Counted from the stretch's first letter, positions 9,832 through 21,796 are shown. The stretch is 64,000 nucleotides of DNA from Theobroma cacao (GCF_000208745.1 NC_030856.1:7541186-7605185), one strand, 5' to 3'. Notes: generated from the letters alone by a model not told the origin. Translations and numbers: made by a program.

Positions 9832-10838
9832 GTTGGATGTGTTCCAGTTAAGGACAATACTCCCAAGGGAAGCCGAATCATCCAATAAGACATTGGCAAA
9901 AATAGGATTTTGACAAGGAGATTTTTCAAGCCTTGTGTGGTATGGGTTCTACCATTTTATATATTGTCGTGAACTTTCTTTTGTATATATTCTCACAGCT
10001 TTTGTTCGACCCTTGAGATGATTTCCTTTTCTTTTTTCAGATTATTAGATTGTTAGTCAATAATTTCAGTTGTATTATTCTTATCCTATTTATTTTATAG
10101 ATGATTTTCATGTGACCTTTTTGAGATTATGGTATGTATTTTCAACATGATATATATCTTCAACTATCTTAAGTATGAGTCCATGCATTCTCTCTCTCTG
10201 GTTATTGCTTTGTGTGTACATCTTCAACTTTTCTTAAGCGCAATATATCTTCAATGTTAATACTTCAACTCTCTTGATGCTCAATGTAGAAGGAAAAAAA
10301 AAAAGTTTTGATAGTTAAGGAGCACTGTTGTCCTTCAAATTGGATAGATTTCTCAAATTGGTTTTGCATATCTCTTCCTTCAAGAAAGCAATCTTTTGCA
10401 GTCAAATTTATGCACATATTTCACTGAATTAATTAAAGCCTTGGAATCGATTGAGAAGCTGTTCCAAATATCCTAGGTTTTTTCTAGAGAAATATAAGTT
10501 TCAGCACAACTTCCTAAGCATATTTTTCTCTTTTTCAAGTGAGTATTTTTATTGCTCTAACACGACCAACCTCATGCATAGTATTAAGATTTTCATCCCA
10601 GAGATTACAGATTTTTTTCCCTTTTTTTCTTAGCTCAAATTTTGAATTATTTTTCTTTTTTTTTCTTATGTCATCTTTTGATCGTAAAGATGGATTTAAT
10701 TATTCAAGATTGATGACAATTATTTTTCTTTTTTTTCCTTTTTTTTTTCATACCTCAAATTTTGGAATTATTTTTCTTTTCTTTTTTTTACCTTAACTCA
10801 TCTTTTGATCCTAAAAATGGATTTAATTATTCAAGATT
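9832..10838. other. 3' flank of receptor tail with T-rich tandem duplication
   Basis: No gene is visible up to the hAT remnant. Between about 10640 and 10845 a unit of a T-rich run plus cttttgatc, aaagatggatttaattattc and aagattgatga occurs twice. The whole stretch is repeated at 36402-37395. A short piece (cacgaccaacctcatgcatag) also recurs at 22840. Confidence 0.6.
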
Positions 10839-11340
10839 GATGACATCTGCAAGCTTGCTCAAAAGTTCTATCTTGATGAGCTTACTCATCAAGAAAAATT
10901 GCATATGCAGCATGAATTATGGTATTTTGAACTTGATATTAAGAGAGATCCATATTTGCAAAGTGTTTCAACTCTCTCAAAGCTATGTCAGTTAATGTTA
11001 AAAGCAGAAAAATCAGTTGTATATCTTCTCTTGTATCGTTTAATTGTATATGAAATATGAATTGGAGCATTTTGAACTTGATATTAGGCAAGATCCATGT
11101 TGGCAAAGTGTTTCAACTCCCTTAGAGCTATGCCAGTTAATGTCAAAGACAGAAAAATCAATTGTATATCCATTCTTATATTATTTAGTTTGACTTATTT
11201 TAACTCTTCTAGTTTCTATAACAACTACAGAACATGCATTTTTAGTTAGAAAAATTATAAAGACGAAGTTGCATAATAAGATAGAAAATGATTTTGTTGC
11301 TAATTATTCACTTATTTTTTATATTTAGAAAGAGATTGTC
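10839..11340 (+). pseudogene. hAT transposase C-terminal (dimerisation) remnant with internal duplication
   Basis: The plus frame reads DDICKLAQKFYLDELTHQEK, then YFELDIKRDPYLQSVSTLSK and LCQLMLKAEKSVVYLL. After a stop, a second tandem copy of the same piece follows (FELDIRQDPCWQSVS...CQLMSKTEKSIVYP). Then comes the typical hAT dimerisation end (LTLLVSITTTEHAFLVRKII, KTKLHNKIENDF). This is the pattern of plant TTF-zinc-finger/hAT transposase-derived proteins. Stops and the roughly 140-bp tandem duplication make it non-functional. A large LTR interrupts it at about 11350. The copy at 37396-37905 shows the same structure. Confidence 0.72.
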
Positions 11341-11349
11341 AACACCATT

Positions 11350-13634
11350 TGTCGTGACGTGCAGGTTCGAGAATCCGACCACTAGACATGGAGCACTAGG
11401 AGTCGCCACCAATCTTTTTTATCTAGGTGTGATTGGCCCCTTATTGACTCTACTTTAATCGACAAGGTCCTAAATTGACTTTAGGTCCGTCAAAAGAATG
11501 ATAAATTAGTTTACGGGCTTTAGAGTGGGTTCAAGAGTATGGTTACTCATAGGGAAGGATTAGCACCCCTGTGACACCCGTTCCATAAACGGTACCATTT
11601 AATTATATATTATCCTATGATAACCTAAACTGTTGATTTTATTAGCAAATTAAAACAGTTTATTCGATTTTATCGGTGTGACGTGCACATGATGCAATTA
11701 TGAAATACATGGCATAAAATCTGAATAATGACAAGCGAAAACTTTTTATTGAGGAAGTTTCTCAAATTTGTTCATCATACTAATGGGATCCGAGGATATT
11801 CTCTCACTTAAGGAAGTACTTGGGAAACTTGTCTTCGCCAATTTAACAAGTAAATCCCATCATCAGGGTAGTCGTTTGCACGTAAAAATAATATTTTTCG
11901 TGAATGCAATCATTAACACGAGTGAAAGACTTATATGAAGGACATTCTCTGAGCCCTCCTATTGTACTGGTGAGACTCGAAAGTATCATTTTACCTAAAG
12001 AATTTTTTGAAAGAACTCGCATTCGCAAGCTCTCTTGTAATGTCCCATTATTGGGGTTTTGACTCGTACACACAATATGTCTACATGACATGACATTTAA
12101 ACGATGCAATAATGGTGCGTGACGTGCTACAAATTCCAATGTCCATTATTAATCACTATCACTACAATTTTATCATTTTTAAAATTTACTTTTTATTGCT
12201 TTTTTTTAACTTTAATATATTTTATGCTTTAGTTGCTCTCTTTCCCATATATCTTTTAGAAAGCAAAATTATTCACTTACTTATTTTATTACTTTTCTTC
12301 CTATATGTGTTTTACATAGCTAAAGATTTTATTATTTTTTTGTATCTACCCTTTAAATTTTCCTTGTTTATCATTGCAAAACTCTATATTGTCTTATGTA
12401 TTTTATCTATTATTTTTGTGCTTATTATGATTATCAATATTATCATTTTTTATATTTATTTTTATAATTTTTTTTACACTTATTTAAGATTATAAATATT
12501 GAAACTCGAAATTAAAACCCTCCGATTATACTGGTGGAGTTTTAATCAAAATCCTTCACCAAGGAAAATTAATTCGGGATTGAGACTTCTCGCATCCCAA
12601 ACGAATGCCCATCATCATGTCAATTCAAAATAACCAAAAGAAATTTTTATCATATTTCTTCTTTATATATATATATATATATATAGCTAAATATTTTATT
12701 ATTACCTTTTTCATGTCTGTTTATGTATATTTTATATAACTAAATATTTCATCTTTTCTTTTGCTTTTTACATCTATCTAAGTACATTTAAGTCATTATT
12801 TTCATCCTAATCATTCTAACGAAATAGAATAGACTTAAAATAAAATAAGATAAGCGTTCCAAGAAATTCACCTTTAATGGACTAGGCAAGAGTCCATTAT
12901 TTTTTGTCATTGTTGGGCTTTCACAAATTTAGGCCTTATCCACTTTTCTTTTTCCCTTTCTGTTGGTCCCATTTTATTTTCTTCTTTTCTCTTTTCTTTC
13001 AGTGGGCTTTTTCTATGGGCTATCCCATTGCTTTCCTCGACTTCTTTTTTTTGGATTTTCTTTCTATTTGGGCTTTATACTTTAGATGGCCCACTTTCCC
13101 TTTTTTTTCTTTCTTTTCTCTTTTTTGGTGCCCTAGTCGCCTCCATTTTTTCTTTTCTCTTTTTTCCTTTGTTTTTTCTTTTTTCTTTTCTTTGTTTTCA
13201 TTCTCGCTTCTTTCTCTCTCTTTCCCACTCCTTTTTTCTTTTACTCTCACTTTCCCTAAATGACATCGTTTTGGTGCCCTTTCTAACCCAACCCTAACTA
13301 TTTAAACTTTTTTTTCGATCTCCACCGTCATTTCTTTCACCCCTTTTATCTCTATAACCACCATTCTTTCTTTCTCTTTTTGAAAGAAATCCGGCCACCA
13401 CAAATACCGATCGGTATTAGTGACCACTGTCGGCCACCACTGTCATCGCAAGCCTCCGTTTGCTGGCACAAAAAAATCCTCAAAATTTCACTAAAGGTTC
13501 CTTTCAATCTCCTCTACCCTTTAATCGGATTACTTTTTCCCAAAAACCTCTCATTTCTCCTAGATCTAAGAAAAATGAGACTTAAAAAACTACTATTTTT
13601 TGGGTTATGGTTATGAGGTTGCTAGAAGCTAAGG
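11350..13634 (+). repeat. Large Gypsy-like LTR, first part (copy M1), split by a later insertion
   Basis: It begins TGTCGTGACGTGCAGG. Members of this family recur at 37906, 42004, 55425 and, inverted, 45640-46018. Shared landmarks in order are gagtcgccaccaatc, tctaggtgtgattggtcacc, gattagcacccctgtgacac, a run of 'ccatcata..ggg' segments, a CT-rich tract, a palindromic AAATGACATCGTTTT motif, a TATA-like TATTTAAA and a CT-rich leader. No coding capacity is seen, although the CT-rich leader gives lysine-rich antisense frames. It is probably a solo LTR of a large Gypsy (Tat-like) element; the lineage is inferred from LTR size and motifs only. Confidence 0.6.
13258..13306 (+). promoter_or_regulatory. 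Putative LTR core promoter (M1)
   Basis: An AAATGACATCGTTTT near-palindrome is followed about 30 bp later by TATTTAAA and then a CT-rich leader. The same order occurs in the other three forward family members, which supports this being the LTR promoter. Confidence 0.4.
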
Positions 13635-16600
13635 TGTAAAACCCGACCCTATAAATACATGTCATGACATACATGCACTGAGTAGTATGTTATTATGTTA
13701 GGAAAAGCACCTAAGAATAGACGAAACTCGGTATTGTACCTAATGGTACACTTGAGTTGATTTAACCTCGAACTAGTTCAAATAGGAATTTTAGGATGAA
13801 ATTTAATATTTTATAGTCCAAGAATGACTAAAAATGATTGTTCGGAGTTCGAGGGTTCATTTGGGGTAAAATTAGAAATTTTGATATTCAAGGGCAAAAT
13901 CGTCATTTTGCCACCTAAGATAATAATTTGATCATGGAGTGAAATTTTTGACCAAGATTAACTATTTGGAGTATAATTTAATGATAGGAAGTGAAAAAGT
14001 TTAATTTTGGTAATTTTTGGAGTGTAAGGGCAAAATCGTAATTTTGCCACCCACGGACAAAATTTGAGATTTTGAGAGAATTTAGATCAAATTTGACAAA
14101 TTTGAGAATGGTATGAGTATAAGGGATGAAAAATATGTCTATGGGCAATTTTTCAATTTTTGGGGCAAAAATGTAATTTTTGACTTTTACGGGGGCAAAA
14201 GTGTAAATTTCAAAAATTTCTCCACCGAGACTTTGGATGAGTCTGAGAATTTTATCTAAAGCTATGAATATATGAGACAAGTGTATGGTAAAAATTTGGA
14301 AACAAATGGATGAAATTTTAAAAATGGGCCAATGGGAAAGTGACACGTGGCATTTTTTTAATGAAATAATATTATTTTAATGAAAAGTCAGCCATTTAAA
14401 CCCAAATTTTGAGTGCTGGCCGGCCATAAGGAAGAAAAAGAGAGGAAATAGAGAGGAAAGGAAGAAAAAAAGAAAAACCAAAGAGAAACAAGAAAATTCA
14501 AAGGGAAATTCGCGGTTTTCGACCGTTTACGCGTCTAACGGTAAGATTTTTCGATTTTAGCTTGATTTCTACCTTTCCTATGCCTTTATTTCCATTTAGC
14601 ATGCTTGAGGAGAGAGATCAAAAAGTGATATCAAGGGCTGGACGAAATTCTAGGGGAGAGAAATTGAAATTTTTAGGTTTTGATTTTTAGTTAAATTGAT
14701 AGTTTTAGTTAGTTAAATGTGTTTAGAAATTAAATTGGGCAAGAAATCATTAAATTTTCACAATACCCACTCTTGGCTGGATGCTCAATGCTGTACAATG
14801 ATGATGAATTGATTTTATTCTAAGGAAAATGAAGAGAAAATGATGAAAAACGATTAAACGTGATAGAAAAACAAAGTAGAAAATTAACCGAGTTAATGTC
14901 CCATTTTTGGCCGAATTTTCCAAGGAAGGGAGTGAGCTGATTTTGTTGTTTTTAGAAGGTTATTGGCTGATATTTAATGGTTAGAAATGTTGGAGAGAGA
15001 ATGGGATGATTTAGAGCTAAAATGGAGCGCGTTAGCAATTTATCGGGCAAAGTGCCAAAAATAGGTTAATACCGCGTTTAAGCCGTTTTAGGCTATTGCA
15101 TTTCATACCATGCATTAGTATAGGATTTAAGTTAATTATATAGTGATTTAGCATCAATGTGATGAATTGTGTAAATTTTTGTAATGTGTCTAGGAGGAGA
15201 GCCTTCCGGAAAAGGCAAAGAAGTCGTACCCGACGAGTAGTGATCGGGGCGCTTAGAAAGCTTTTAGTTTGTACAAACGGTGAGTAAACTTATTATTATT
15301 GTAAATTATCTAGAGTTTATTTTTAAATGCCCTTTATGTATTTTATGAAATGAAAACGAGATTAAAACGGGATTTTTGATGTTTTAGGAATAAATGTGAC
15401 AAATAAAAATATATTGTATTGATTATGAAATTGAGTAATTGGAGGCTACAAATTGACTTGAAAAATATATATTTTCCTAGGAATGGCTTATGAGAAATGA
15501 GTATATGTGGCTATATTTTGTGAATGCATTGGGAAATTTATGTAAGTTGTTTTACTATGCAGGCTGGATAAATAAATAAAAGCCACGTTATACTGTCGAA
15601 ATTTTATTAAAATTGGTGGGTTAGTCACTGCAGTGACGGGTTTCCGTGGACTGCCTATTAGAGGGGCACGGTAAACCCAGTTATATAGTTACTCCGGTTG
15701 TAGAGGCGAGGAGGGTAACTCCTGGGGTAGTATTAGAGCTCACTTCACGTCGAACCCCCACGTGAATGTGTAACTCGGCCAACGCCAAGGAACGGCTGGT
15801 TTTAAAAATAAAAATGTGTTTCACGTGTGAATATTTTAACACCCTTGGCGGACTCGGTTAGATGCCTCGGCCAAGGTATCCCCGAGGATTAGTTTTGGCT
15901 TGAGCCTTGTTTTAATAAAAGACATAAGCCTTAACAACTGTTTTGGTAAATTACAAATATTTTATGGTTTAAGAAATAAATTGAAAACATTATGAAATGG
16001 GTTGAAATTTGTTGTTTAAACTTGCCTCCATTTTACTCGCCTTTAGATATTTATGATAATGTCTGTTTACTCATTGGGATTGCAAAATCTCACCCAACTC
16101 CTTTCCACCCATTTCAGGTTCAGTATAGACTGTAGATAGCTGATCTCATCGAGGACTACCATTGGATCTGCATTTTCCAAACCGTAGGTTCACAGTCCTC
16201 TTTACTTTTGTTTATTCGGGGGCCCTCTTGTTATTGTAAATTAAATTAAATATTTTGGCTTACTGTATTTCAGTATGTATAAATTTATTTAGCTTTTACG
16301 CTATAAAAATTATTCACGTATAACTCTATAAATATTGTTTTATAAGAAAATAGAATATTTTCCTTAATATTTCTTTTATTTTCTTATTATATTCAAATAA
16401 TCGTAATTTCGTTTTAAATGAAGATTTTAGACTTTTAAACTCATTTTGAATATGAATTATGTGTTTTGTACTTGTATATTACGTTTTAGCCAGTTTCGAA
16501 ATTTTTGAGAAAAACATGACCAAAATACCCCTGTGTGGCGAAAATTTTATTTTGATTGTTTTTGATCTAAAATAGTGTATATTCTCTAAAAACTCGATAT

Positions 16601-16740
16601 TTAATAACGATTGCTCACAGGAAAGGAAAGAAACTGATATGTAAGCCTTGCGGGGTTTTGGTTGGCATTCCGAATAATGAGTGTCAATCGGGACGTCGCG
16701 GCGATTGTCATGTGCTTGAGGCAGGTTCCGGGTCGTGACA
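13635..16740. mobile_element. 3.1-kb solo-LTR-like element nested in LTR M1, target duplication TAAGG
   Basis: Comparison with the duplicate block (gaagctaag|gtcttta at about 40217) shows exactly what was inserted: a 3106-bp segment starting TGTAAAACCCGACC and ending GGTCGTGACA, flanked on both sides by TAAGG (13630-13634 and 16741-16745). TG...CA ends plus a 5-bp duplication fit an LTR-retrotransposon product. I see no reverse transcriptase, no primer binding site next to the ends and no internal LTR pair. A solo LTR of a large Gypsy-type element is therefore most likely, with a non-autonomous (LARD-type) element as the alternative. Internal part 15600-15920 is clearly more GC-rich than its surroundings. 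Confidence 0.75.
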
Positions 16741-17027
16741 TAAGGTCTTTACTTTTTATGTTTTCCTTTTTTTTTTGGCAAGGATAGCATCTCTATCACT
16801 TCTTCCTCTTTTTTCAAGATTTTTTCTTAAAAAACACTATCCTCTTTTCCTTTTTTTTTTTTGTAATTTGAGGGTTCTTATAAAACCTAATTGTCCATAT
16901 TTTTGGACAATAGGGAGAGGGGGTAATCATGTGTTCTAGGTTAAAGGTGATTTGGAGAGAGAGTCGAGGGTGGCTTTATGTAGCAAGGAGGTGATAGCCT
17001 TCTAACAGGTTGCCATCCTTAAACTTT
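16741..17027 (+). repeat. Large Gypsy-like LTR, distal part of M1
   Basis: Continues M1 after the nested insertion and matches 40218-40480 closely. It holds a T-rich tract and a short hairpin (attgtcca...tggacaat, 16890-16911) that recurs in the other copies. The exact LTR end is not clear; receptor sequence resumes near 17028. Confidence 0.5.
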
Positions 17028-17087
17028 TCTTGGAAAACTTCAATCACTTAAAGTTTTCAACCTTTCAGACAATAGTTTAACAGGTCC
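17028..17087 (+). pseudogene. Fragment of a receptor tail LRR
   Basis: Reads GKLQSLKVFNLSDNSLTG, matching the late LRRs of the tail exons. It is cut at 17087 by copia element 2. The corresponding fragment in the other block continues to 40681. Confidence 0.7.
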
Positions 17088-17147
17088 AAAAACTATTTTT
17101 CACTTGCTCTGCTTTCATTTGCATCATATATCTAGCAAAGCATAACA

Positions 17148-17159
17148 TGGTATTAGAGC
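17148..17159 (+). other. Primer binding site of copia element 2
   Basis: TGGTATTAGAGC, one change from the usual TGGTATCAGAGC, directly after the LTR remnant. Confidence 0.8.
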
Positions 17160-17235
17160 GTTAATGATCTTAGAGGCCTGTTAGCAAGCTTAAAAAACCT
17201 TCATAGCACATAAACAACCTTCCATTCAACAAAGT

Positions 17236-20200
17236 ATGGCATCAAGTGGCAGTACAACAAGTTTTTTTGCACCAATCTTCAATGGTGAGGGTTATGCATC
17301 ATGGATTGTCAAAATGAAGGCTTTTCTAAAAGCATTTGATCTTTGAGAAGTTGTTGAACATGGAGGAGAAACCCCTCAGTTGAAAGCCAATCCATTATAA
17401 ACCAAATAAGATAGCATAGTGAAGAAGTAGCCAAAAAGTACAAGGCACTATCTCATATTCATGCTGCTGTAACAGAGTCTATATTTGCAAGAATTATGGC
17501 TTGTGAAACAGCCAAGGAAGCATGGGATATACTTAAAGAGGAGTTTCAAAGGTCAGACAGAACCAAAAAGATGCAAATTCTGAATTTGATGAGGAAATTT
17601 GAAGTGATGAAGATGAAAGAGAATGAGTCTGTGAAAGATTTTGTGGATAAGCTCATGAAGATAGTCAACCAAGTTAGGATTTTTGGGAGTTGAGCTTTCA
17701 GATGCAAGAATTGTGGAAAAGGTGCTGGTGAGTATTCATGAAATATTTGAGTCAAAGATTGCAACTCTTGAGGAATCTAGAGACTTCACCTTAATGACAG
17801 TGTAAGAGTTGATAAATGCTATTCAAACTGCTGAAACAAGGAGACAAATCAAGCTTGATGAGCATACTGAGATAGCTTTGCAAGCAAAGTTTGAGGACAA
17901 GAATGTCCTTCATGACGGCAACAACAAGTTTCAAGATGATACAAGGAACAAAGAGAAGGCAACAACTTCAAATCAGAGGCAACAGGGTAAGAAAACTAGA
18001 AATGTAGTGTGCTCCTATTGCAAAAAGTCTAACCATGCTAAAAAATATTATTGGTTTAAGCTAAATGTTAAGTGCAGGAAGTGTAATAAGCTTGGTCATG
18101 TGGAAAAGGTATGCAAATACAAGGCTACTCAACAAAACCAGCAAGCTAAAGTATCAGAGGAAGCTGAGACAATAAAAAAGTTATTTATGGCATCAGAAGG
18201 CAAAACGGGAAAGACACATTAGACTTGGTTAATTGATAGTGCTTGTTCAAGCCACATATCACCTAATGCATCCCTGTTCACCATAATTGATCATAATCAA
18301 TGTGCAAGGATAGAAATTGGGAACAGAGAGTTTCTGAATGCCATTGGTAGAGGTATAGTTGTTGTATCAACATCAAAAGGAACCAAGTATGTCTTACATG
18401 TCTTTCTAGTGCCTCAAGCATGTCAGAACTTACTTAGTGTTGGTCAAATGGTAGACAATGACTATACCTTGCTGTTTAAAAACAAAGTGTGCACTATCAT
18501 TGAGCCTTTAGGCAATGTTTTAATGTCTCTCAAGATGAGAAATAGATGTTTCCCTCTAGATTGGCATCACATGAGTCTAAAAGTTGTTGAAAAGGATGGT
18601 TATGATGTGTTTGAGTTATGGCATAAGAGATTTGGGCATTGAAACTATTCTACAATGAAGTTACTGAAATCTAACAATTTAGTGACAAAATTACCCTTCA
18701 TACATGAACACACTGATATTTGTGAAGTCTGCCAACTAAGAAAGCAAACAAGGTTGCCATTTCCTTTGAAAAGCACTAAGAGGGCCTGTGAAAAGCTTGA
18801 ATTGATCTATTCTGATGTTTGTGGTCCAATGAGTGTTGAATAACTCAGTGGTAGTAAGTACTTTGTGTTGTTCATTGATGACTACACCAAGATACTTGGA
18901 TTCATTTCATTAAGCTTAAATCTGATGTGTCTTCAGTATTTAAGAAGTTCAAAGCCTTTGTTGAGCTTGAATCAATGTGCAAGGTGAAATTTTTAAGAGC
19001 TAACAATGGAAGGGAGTTCAGTTCAGATGAGTTTGAAGGGTTTTTATTTACTACTAGTATTAAACATCAATTCACTGTTCCATTTTCACCTCAACAAAAT
19101 GGGGTTTGTGACCAAAAGAATAGAACAATATTGAATATGGTTAGGTGCTTGCTGTTTGCAAAATCAATGCCTAAGCATTTTTGGGTAGAAGCAACAAATA
19201 CTGCTTTTTATCTACAAAATATTCTTCCAACAAGGGCTTTGGAGAAGTTGACACCCTATGAAGCATGGAATAATATCAAACCTACTGTTGACCATCTTAA
19301 AGTCTTTGGATGCATTTGTTATGTGCATGTTTTAGAGGCCAAAAGAACCAAGCTGGAACCAAGAGCCAAGTTAAGAGTTTTTCTTGGCTACAATTTGCAA
19401 TCCAAAGGTTATAGGGTGTTCAATTTGAGCTCCAAAAAGTTTCCAGTAGCAAGGGATTTTAAATTTGATGAGCAAACTTATTGGAATTGGAAGTCAAAAG
19501 TGATTGAGGCTTCAAAAGACAGGCTGATTGGTCTAGGGACATTACCAGAATTGGTTCATTAACCTTTGAAGATCCTAATGATGAAGAATTTACAGTCAGG
19601 GGCACCGGGACTCTAGAAAGCATCTATGACAGATGCAATATGGCCATTACAGATACTACAAGTTACTCAGAAACCAAAGAATTAGTTCACTGACAGGCTG
19701 CCATGAAGGAGGAGCTAAGTGTGATTGACAAAAACAAAACTTGGTCCTTGCTTGATAGAACAGATTCTATGAATGTCATTGGCACCAAATGGATTTTTAG
19801 AACCAAGTTCCATGCTGATGGCTCAATCAACAAGCATAAAGCTAGGTTGGTTGTAAAAGGTTATGCTCAATGACCAGGAATTGATTTTACTAATACATTT
19901 GCACCAATGGCCAGATTTGAGACAATTAAACTTTTGCTTGCAATAGCTGGTGGTCTTGGTTGGGAGGTTCATCATCTTGATATCAAATCAGCATTCTTGA
20001 ATGGAGTCCTATAAGACAATATTTATGTTGAAATACTTGAAGGGCTGAAAGTTAATGATAGGGTCAATAAGGCCTGCAGTTGCATAAGGCCTTGTATGGT
20101 TTTAAACAAGCCCTTAGGGCCTGGTACAACTGAATGGATAGCTATCTAGAGTCAAAAGGGTTCTACAAGAGTGTAAATGAACCTACACTTTATGTCTTAA

Positions 20201-21197
20201 AGGTCTAGGATCAAGTAAAGTTGATGATTTCTTTATATGTAGATGATCTGTTTGTTACAAGCATTGGAAGAAAACTAATAACTCAATTCAAGGCAACCAC
20301 AAAGATTGAGTTTGACATGACCGATTTGGGATAAATGAGGTACTACTTGGATTTCAAATTGATCAGTCTGACCAAGGTATCTTCCTTTATCAGAAAAACT
20401 ATATTGCTACAGTTTTGAAAAAGTTTAACATGGAGAAATGCAAATCAGTTGCAACTCCAATGGTTGTAAATGATAAATTCAATGATGCTAACTCTCCTAA
20501 ACTCATTGATCCTTCTATCTACAGAAGCTTAATTGGTAGTCTACTTTATCCACGTGGATCAAGGCCTGACATCATGTTTTCAGTGAGTTATCTCTCAAGA
20601 TTTATGCAAAGTCCTTCTGTTTAGCATCTTTCAACTGCCAAGAGGATTTTGAGGTATTTGCAAGGCACTCTTGACCTTGGCTTACACTTCAAATACTTGG
20701 ATGAAGTAAAATTATATGGTTACAGTGATAGTGATTATGCTGGAGATGTCAAAGACTTCAAAAGCACCTCTGGTTATGTGTTTTTCTTAGGAAGTGCTGC
20801 ATTTAGCTGGAATACTAGAAAGCGAGAAGTGGCAGCTCAGTATACTGCTGAAGCAGAATATATTGCTGCTGCAGCTGCAGTAAACCAAGGAGTTTGGCTC
20901 AGAAAATTGCTTCTAGATTTAAAGTTTGATCAACAAGAAGCAACTGAATTGTTCTTGGATAGCAAATCAGCAATGGCTATTGGCAAGAACCCTGTAAATC
21001 ATGGCAGAACCAAGCACATTAATGTGAAGTTCCATGCAATTCGAGAAGCAGAAAAATTGAAGGAAGTCAAGTTCAGCTATTGTAATTCAAATAAGCAAGT
21101 AGCCGATATCTTCACCAAGGCATTACCAAAGGAGAGGTTTGAAGACCTTAGATTGATGCTAGTGGTTTGCAAAGCAAGTCCTAAGGAGGACTGTTGA
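17236..21197 (+). pseudogene. Copia gag-pol of element 2, multiply disrupted
   Basis: Gag starts at ATG 17236 (MASSGSTTSFFAPIFNGEGY) and meets a TGA within about 40 codons. Open pieces carry gag (17496-17693), zinc knuckles (CSYCKKSNHAKKYYW with its last Cys lost; CRKCNKLGHVEKVC intact, 17809-18222), pre-integrase (18409-18642) and integrase core around 18655-19562 (PFSPQQNGVCDQKNRT, where the usual SER reads CDQ so the catalytic Glu is lost). Reverse transcriptase keeps LYVDDL (20240 region). RNase H is intact over 20649-21197 (SDSDYAG, AEAEYIAAAAA, ADIFTKALP). In-frame stops near 18222, 18641, 18841, 19872, 20012 and 20331 rule out function. The final codons overlap the 3' LTR. Confidence 0.9.
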
Positions 21198-21501
21198 AAT
21201 AAGACTTGCATTGAAAACCACATCAGTGCATGCTATTAACCTTAGGACCATATGTGACCATTTTGTATTAAGATAGCTAGTCTTTTATCAAATCATGATA
21301 GCTATGCATCTAGTGAATGACTTAAGTGATGATTAGCATGTATTCTTGTGCCTAGCTTCTGATGAAAGCTTACTTGTTAAGTTTTGCTATGTATATAAAC
21401 TATGTCAATGCATATCAGAAATATGAAGCTTCTGTTATTCCAAAAACTATCTTTCACTTGCTTTGCTTTCATACTCATCATATATCTAGCAAAGCACAAC
21501 A
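21192..21501 (+). repeat. 3' LTR of copia element 2
   Basis: A 310-bp segment beginning TGTTGAAATAAG straight after the polypurine tract and ending AGCACAACA. It has TG...CA ends. Its last 62 bases are repeated with a few changes at 17086-17147. Confidence 0.88.
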
Positions 21502-21796
21502 CATGCATGGCAGTACAACCTTGCTCCAGTATGCGAGTCTATCCAATTCAGCAATTCTCATAATATCATTACACAAGATTAAAACTGAAATGCATTTACT
21601 ATAACTAAACTAACTGCAGCTTTTACAAGTAATATCAAATGCAATTAACCACTGAATTACACTAATAAAAACAACCAAACCTAACATCTGCATTACCATA
21701 ATAAGAACAACAGTCAACCACTAATTTCATCAGACCATAACTTTCTTACAAGATGCTATAGGCATAAGAGCCCCTCTTGAAACGACCTTAATTAGT
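21502..21796. other. Unassigned spacer
   Basis: No gene, repeat or recognisable element is seen between copia 2 and the minus-strand exon fragment that ends near 21797. It could be the 3' flank of that fragment. Confidence 0.4.

Larger units (their letters stand above)
17086..21501 (+). mobile_element. Ty1/copia retrotransposon 2, decayed, 5' LTR truncated
   Basis: Order: 62-bp remnant of the 5' LTR (17086-17147), primer binding site TGGTATTAGAGC (17148-17159), gag from 17236, protease, integrase, reverse transcriptase, RNase H, polypurine tract (aaggagga, 21183-21190) and complete 3' LTR (21192-21501). The LTR remnant matches the last 62 bases of the 3' LTR (ccaaaaactat...). The left junction lies inside a receptor LRR codon (ACAGGTCC) with only CC in common and no target duplication. 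About 250 bp of the 5' LTR and adjoining host DNA were therefore lost by deletion. Many stops show it is old relative to element 1. Confidence 0.92.

Noticed and set aside
10640..10860. Tandem T-rich repeats as a possible CRISPR-like array
   Set aside because: There are only two imperfect units in a plant nuclear context, with no repeat-spacer regularity. This is simple duplication.
12112..12495. Hydrophobic 127-codon plus-strand frame resembling a membrane protein
   Set aside because: It lies in T-rich LTR sequence. In the duplicate (38714-39094) it is broken into two frames, so there is no coding constraint.
13020..13250. Lysine/glutamate-rich minus-strand frame that looks like a coiled coil
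   Set aside because: It is the reverse of the CT-rich leader of LTR M1. The same artefact appears in M2 (39575-39775). Low-complexity DNA explains it.
17496..21197. Individual copia open frames as separate host genes
   Set aside because: They follow the gag-protease-integrase-RT-RNase H order of one decayed element between LTR sequences.
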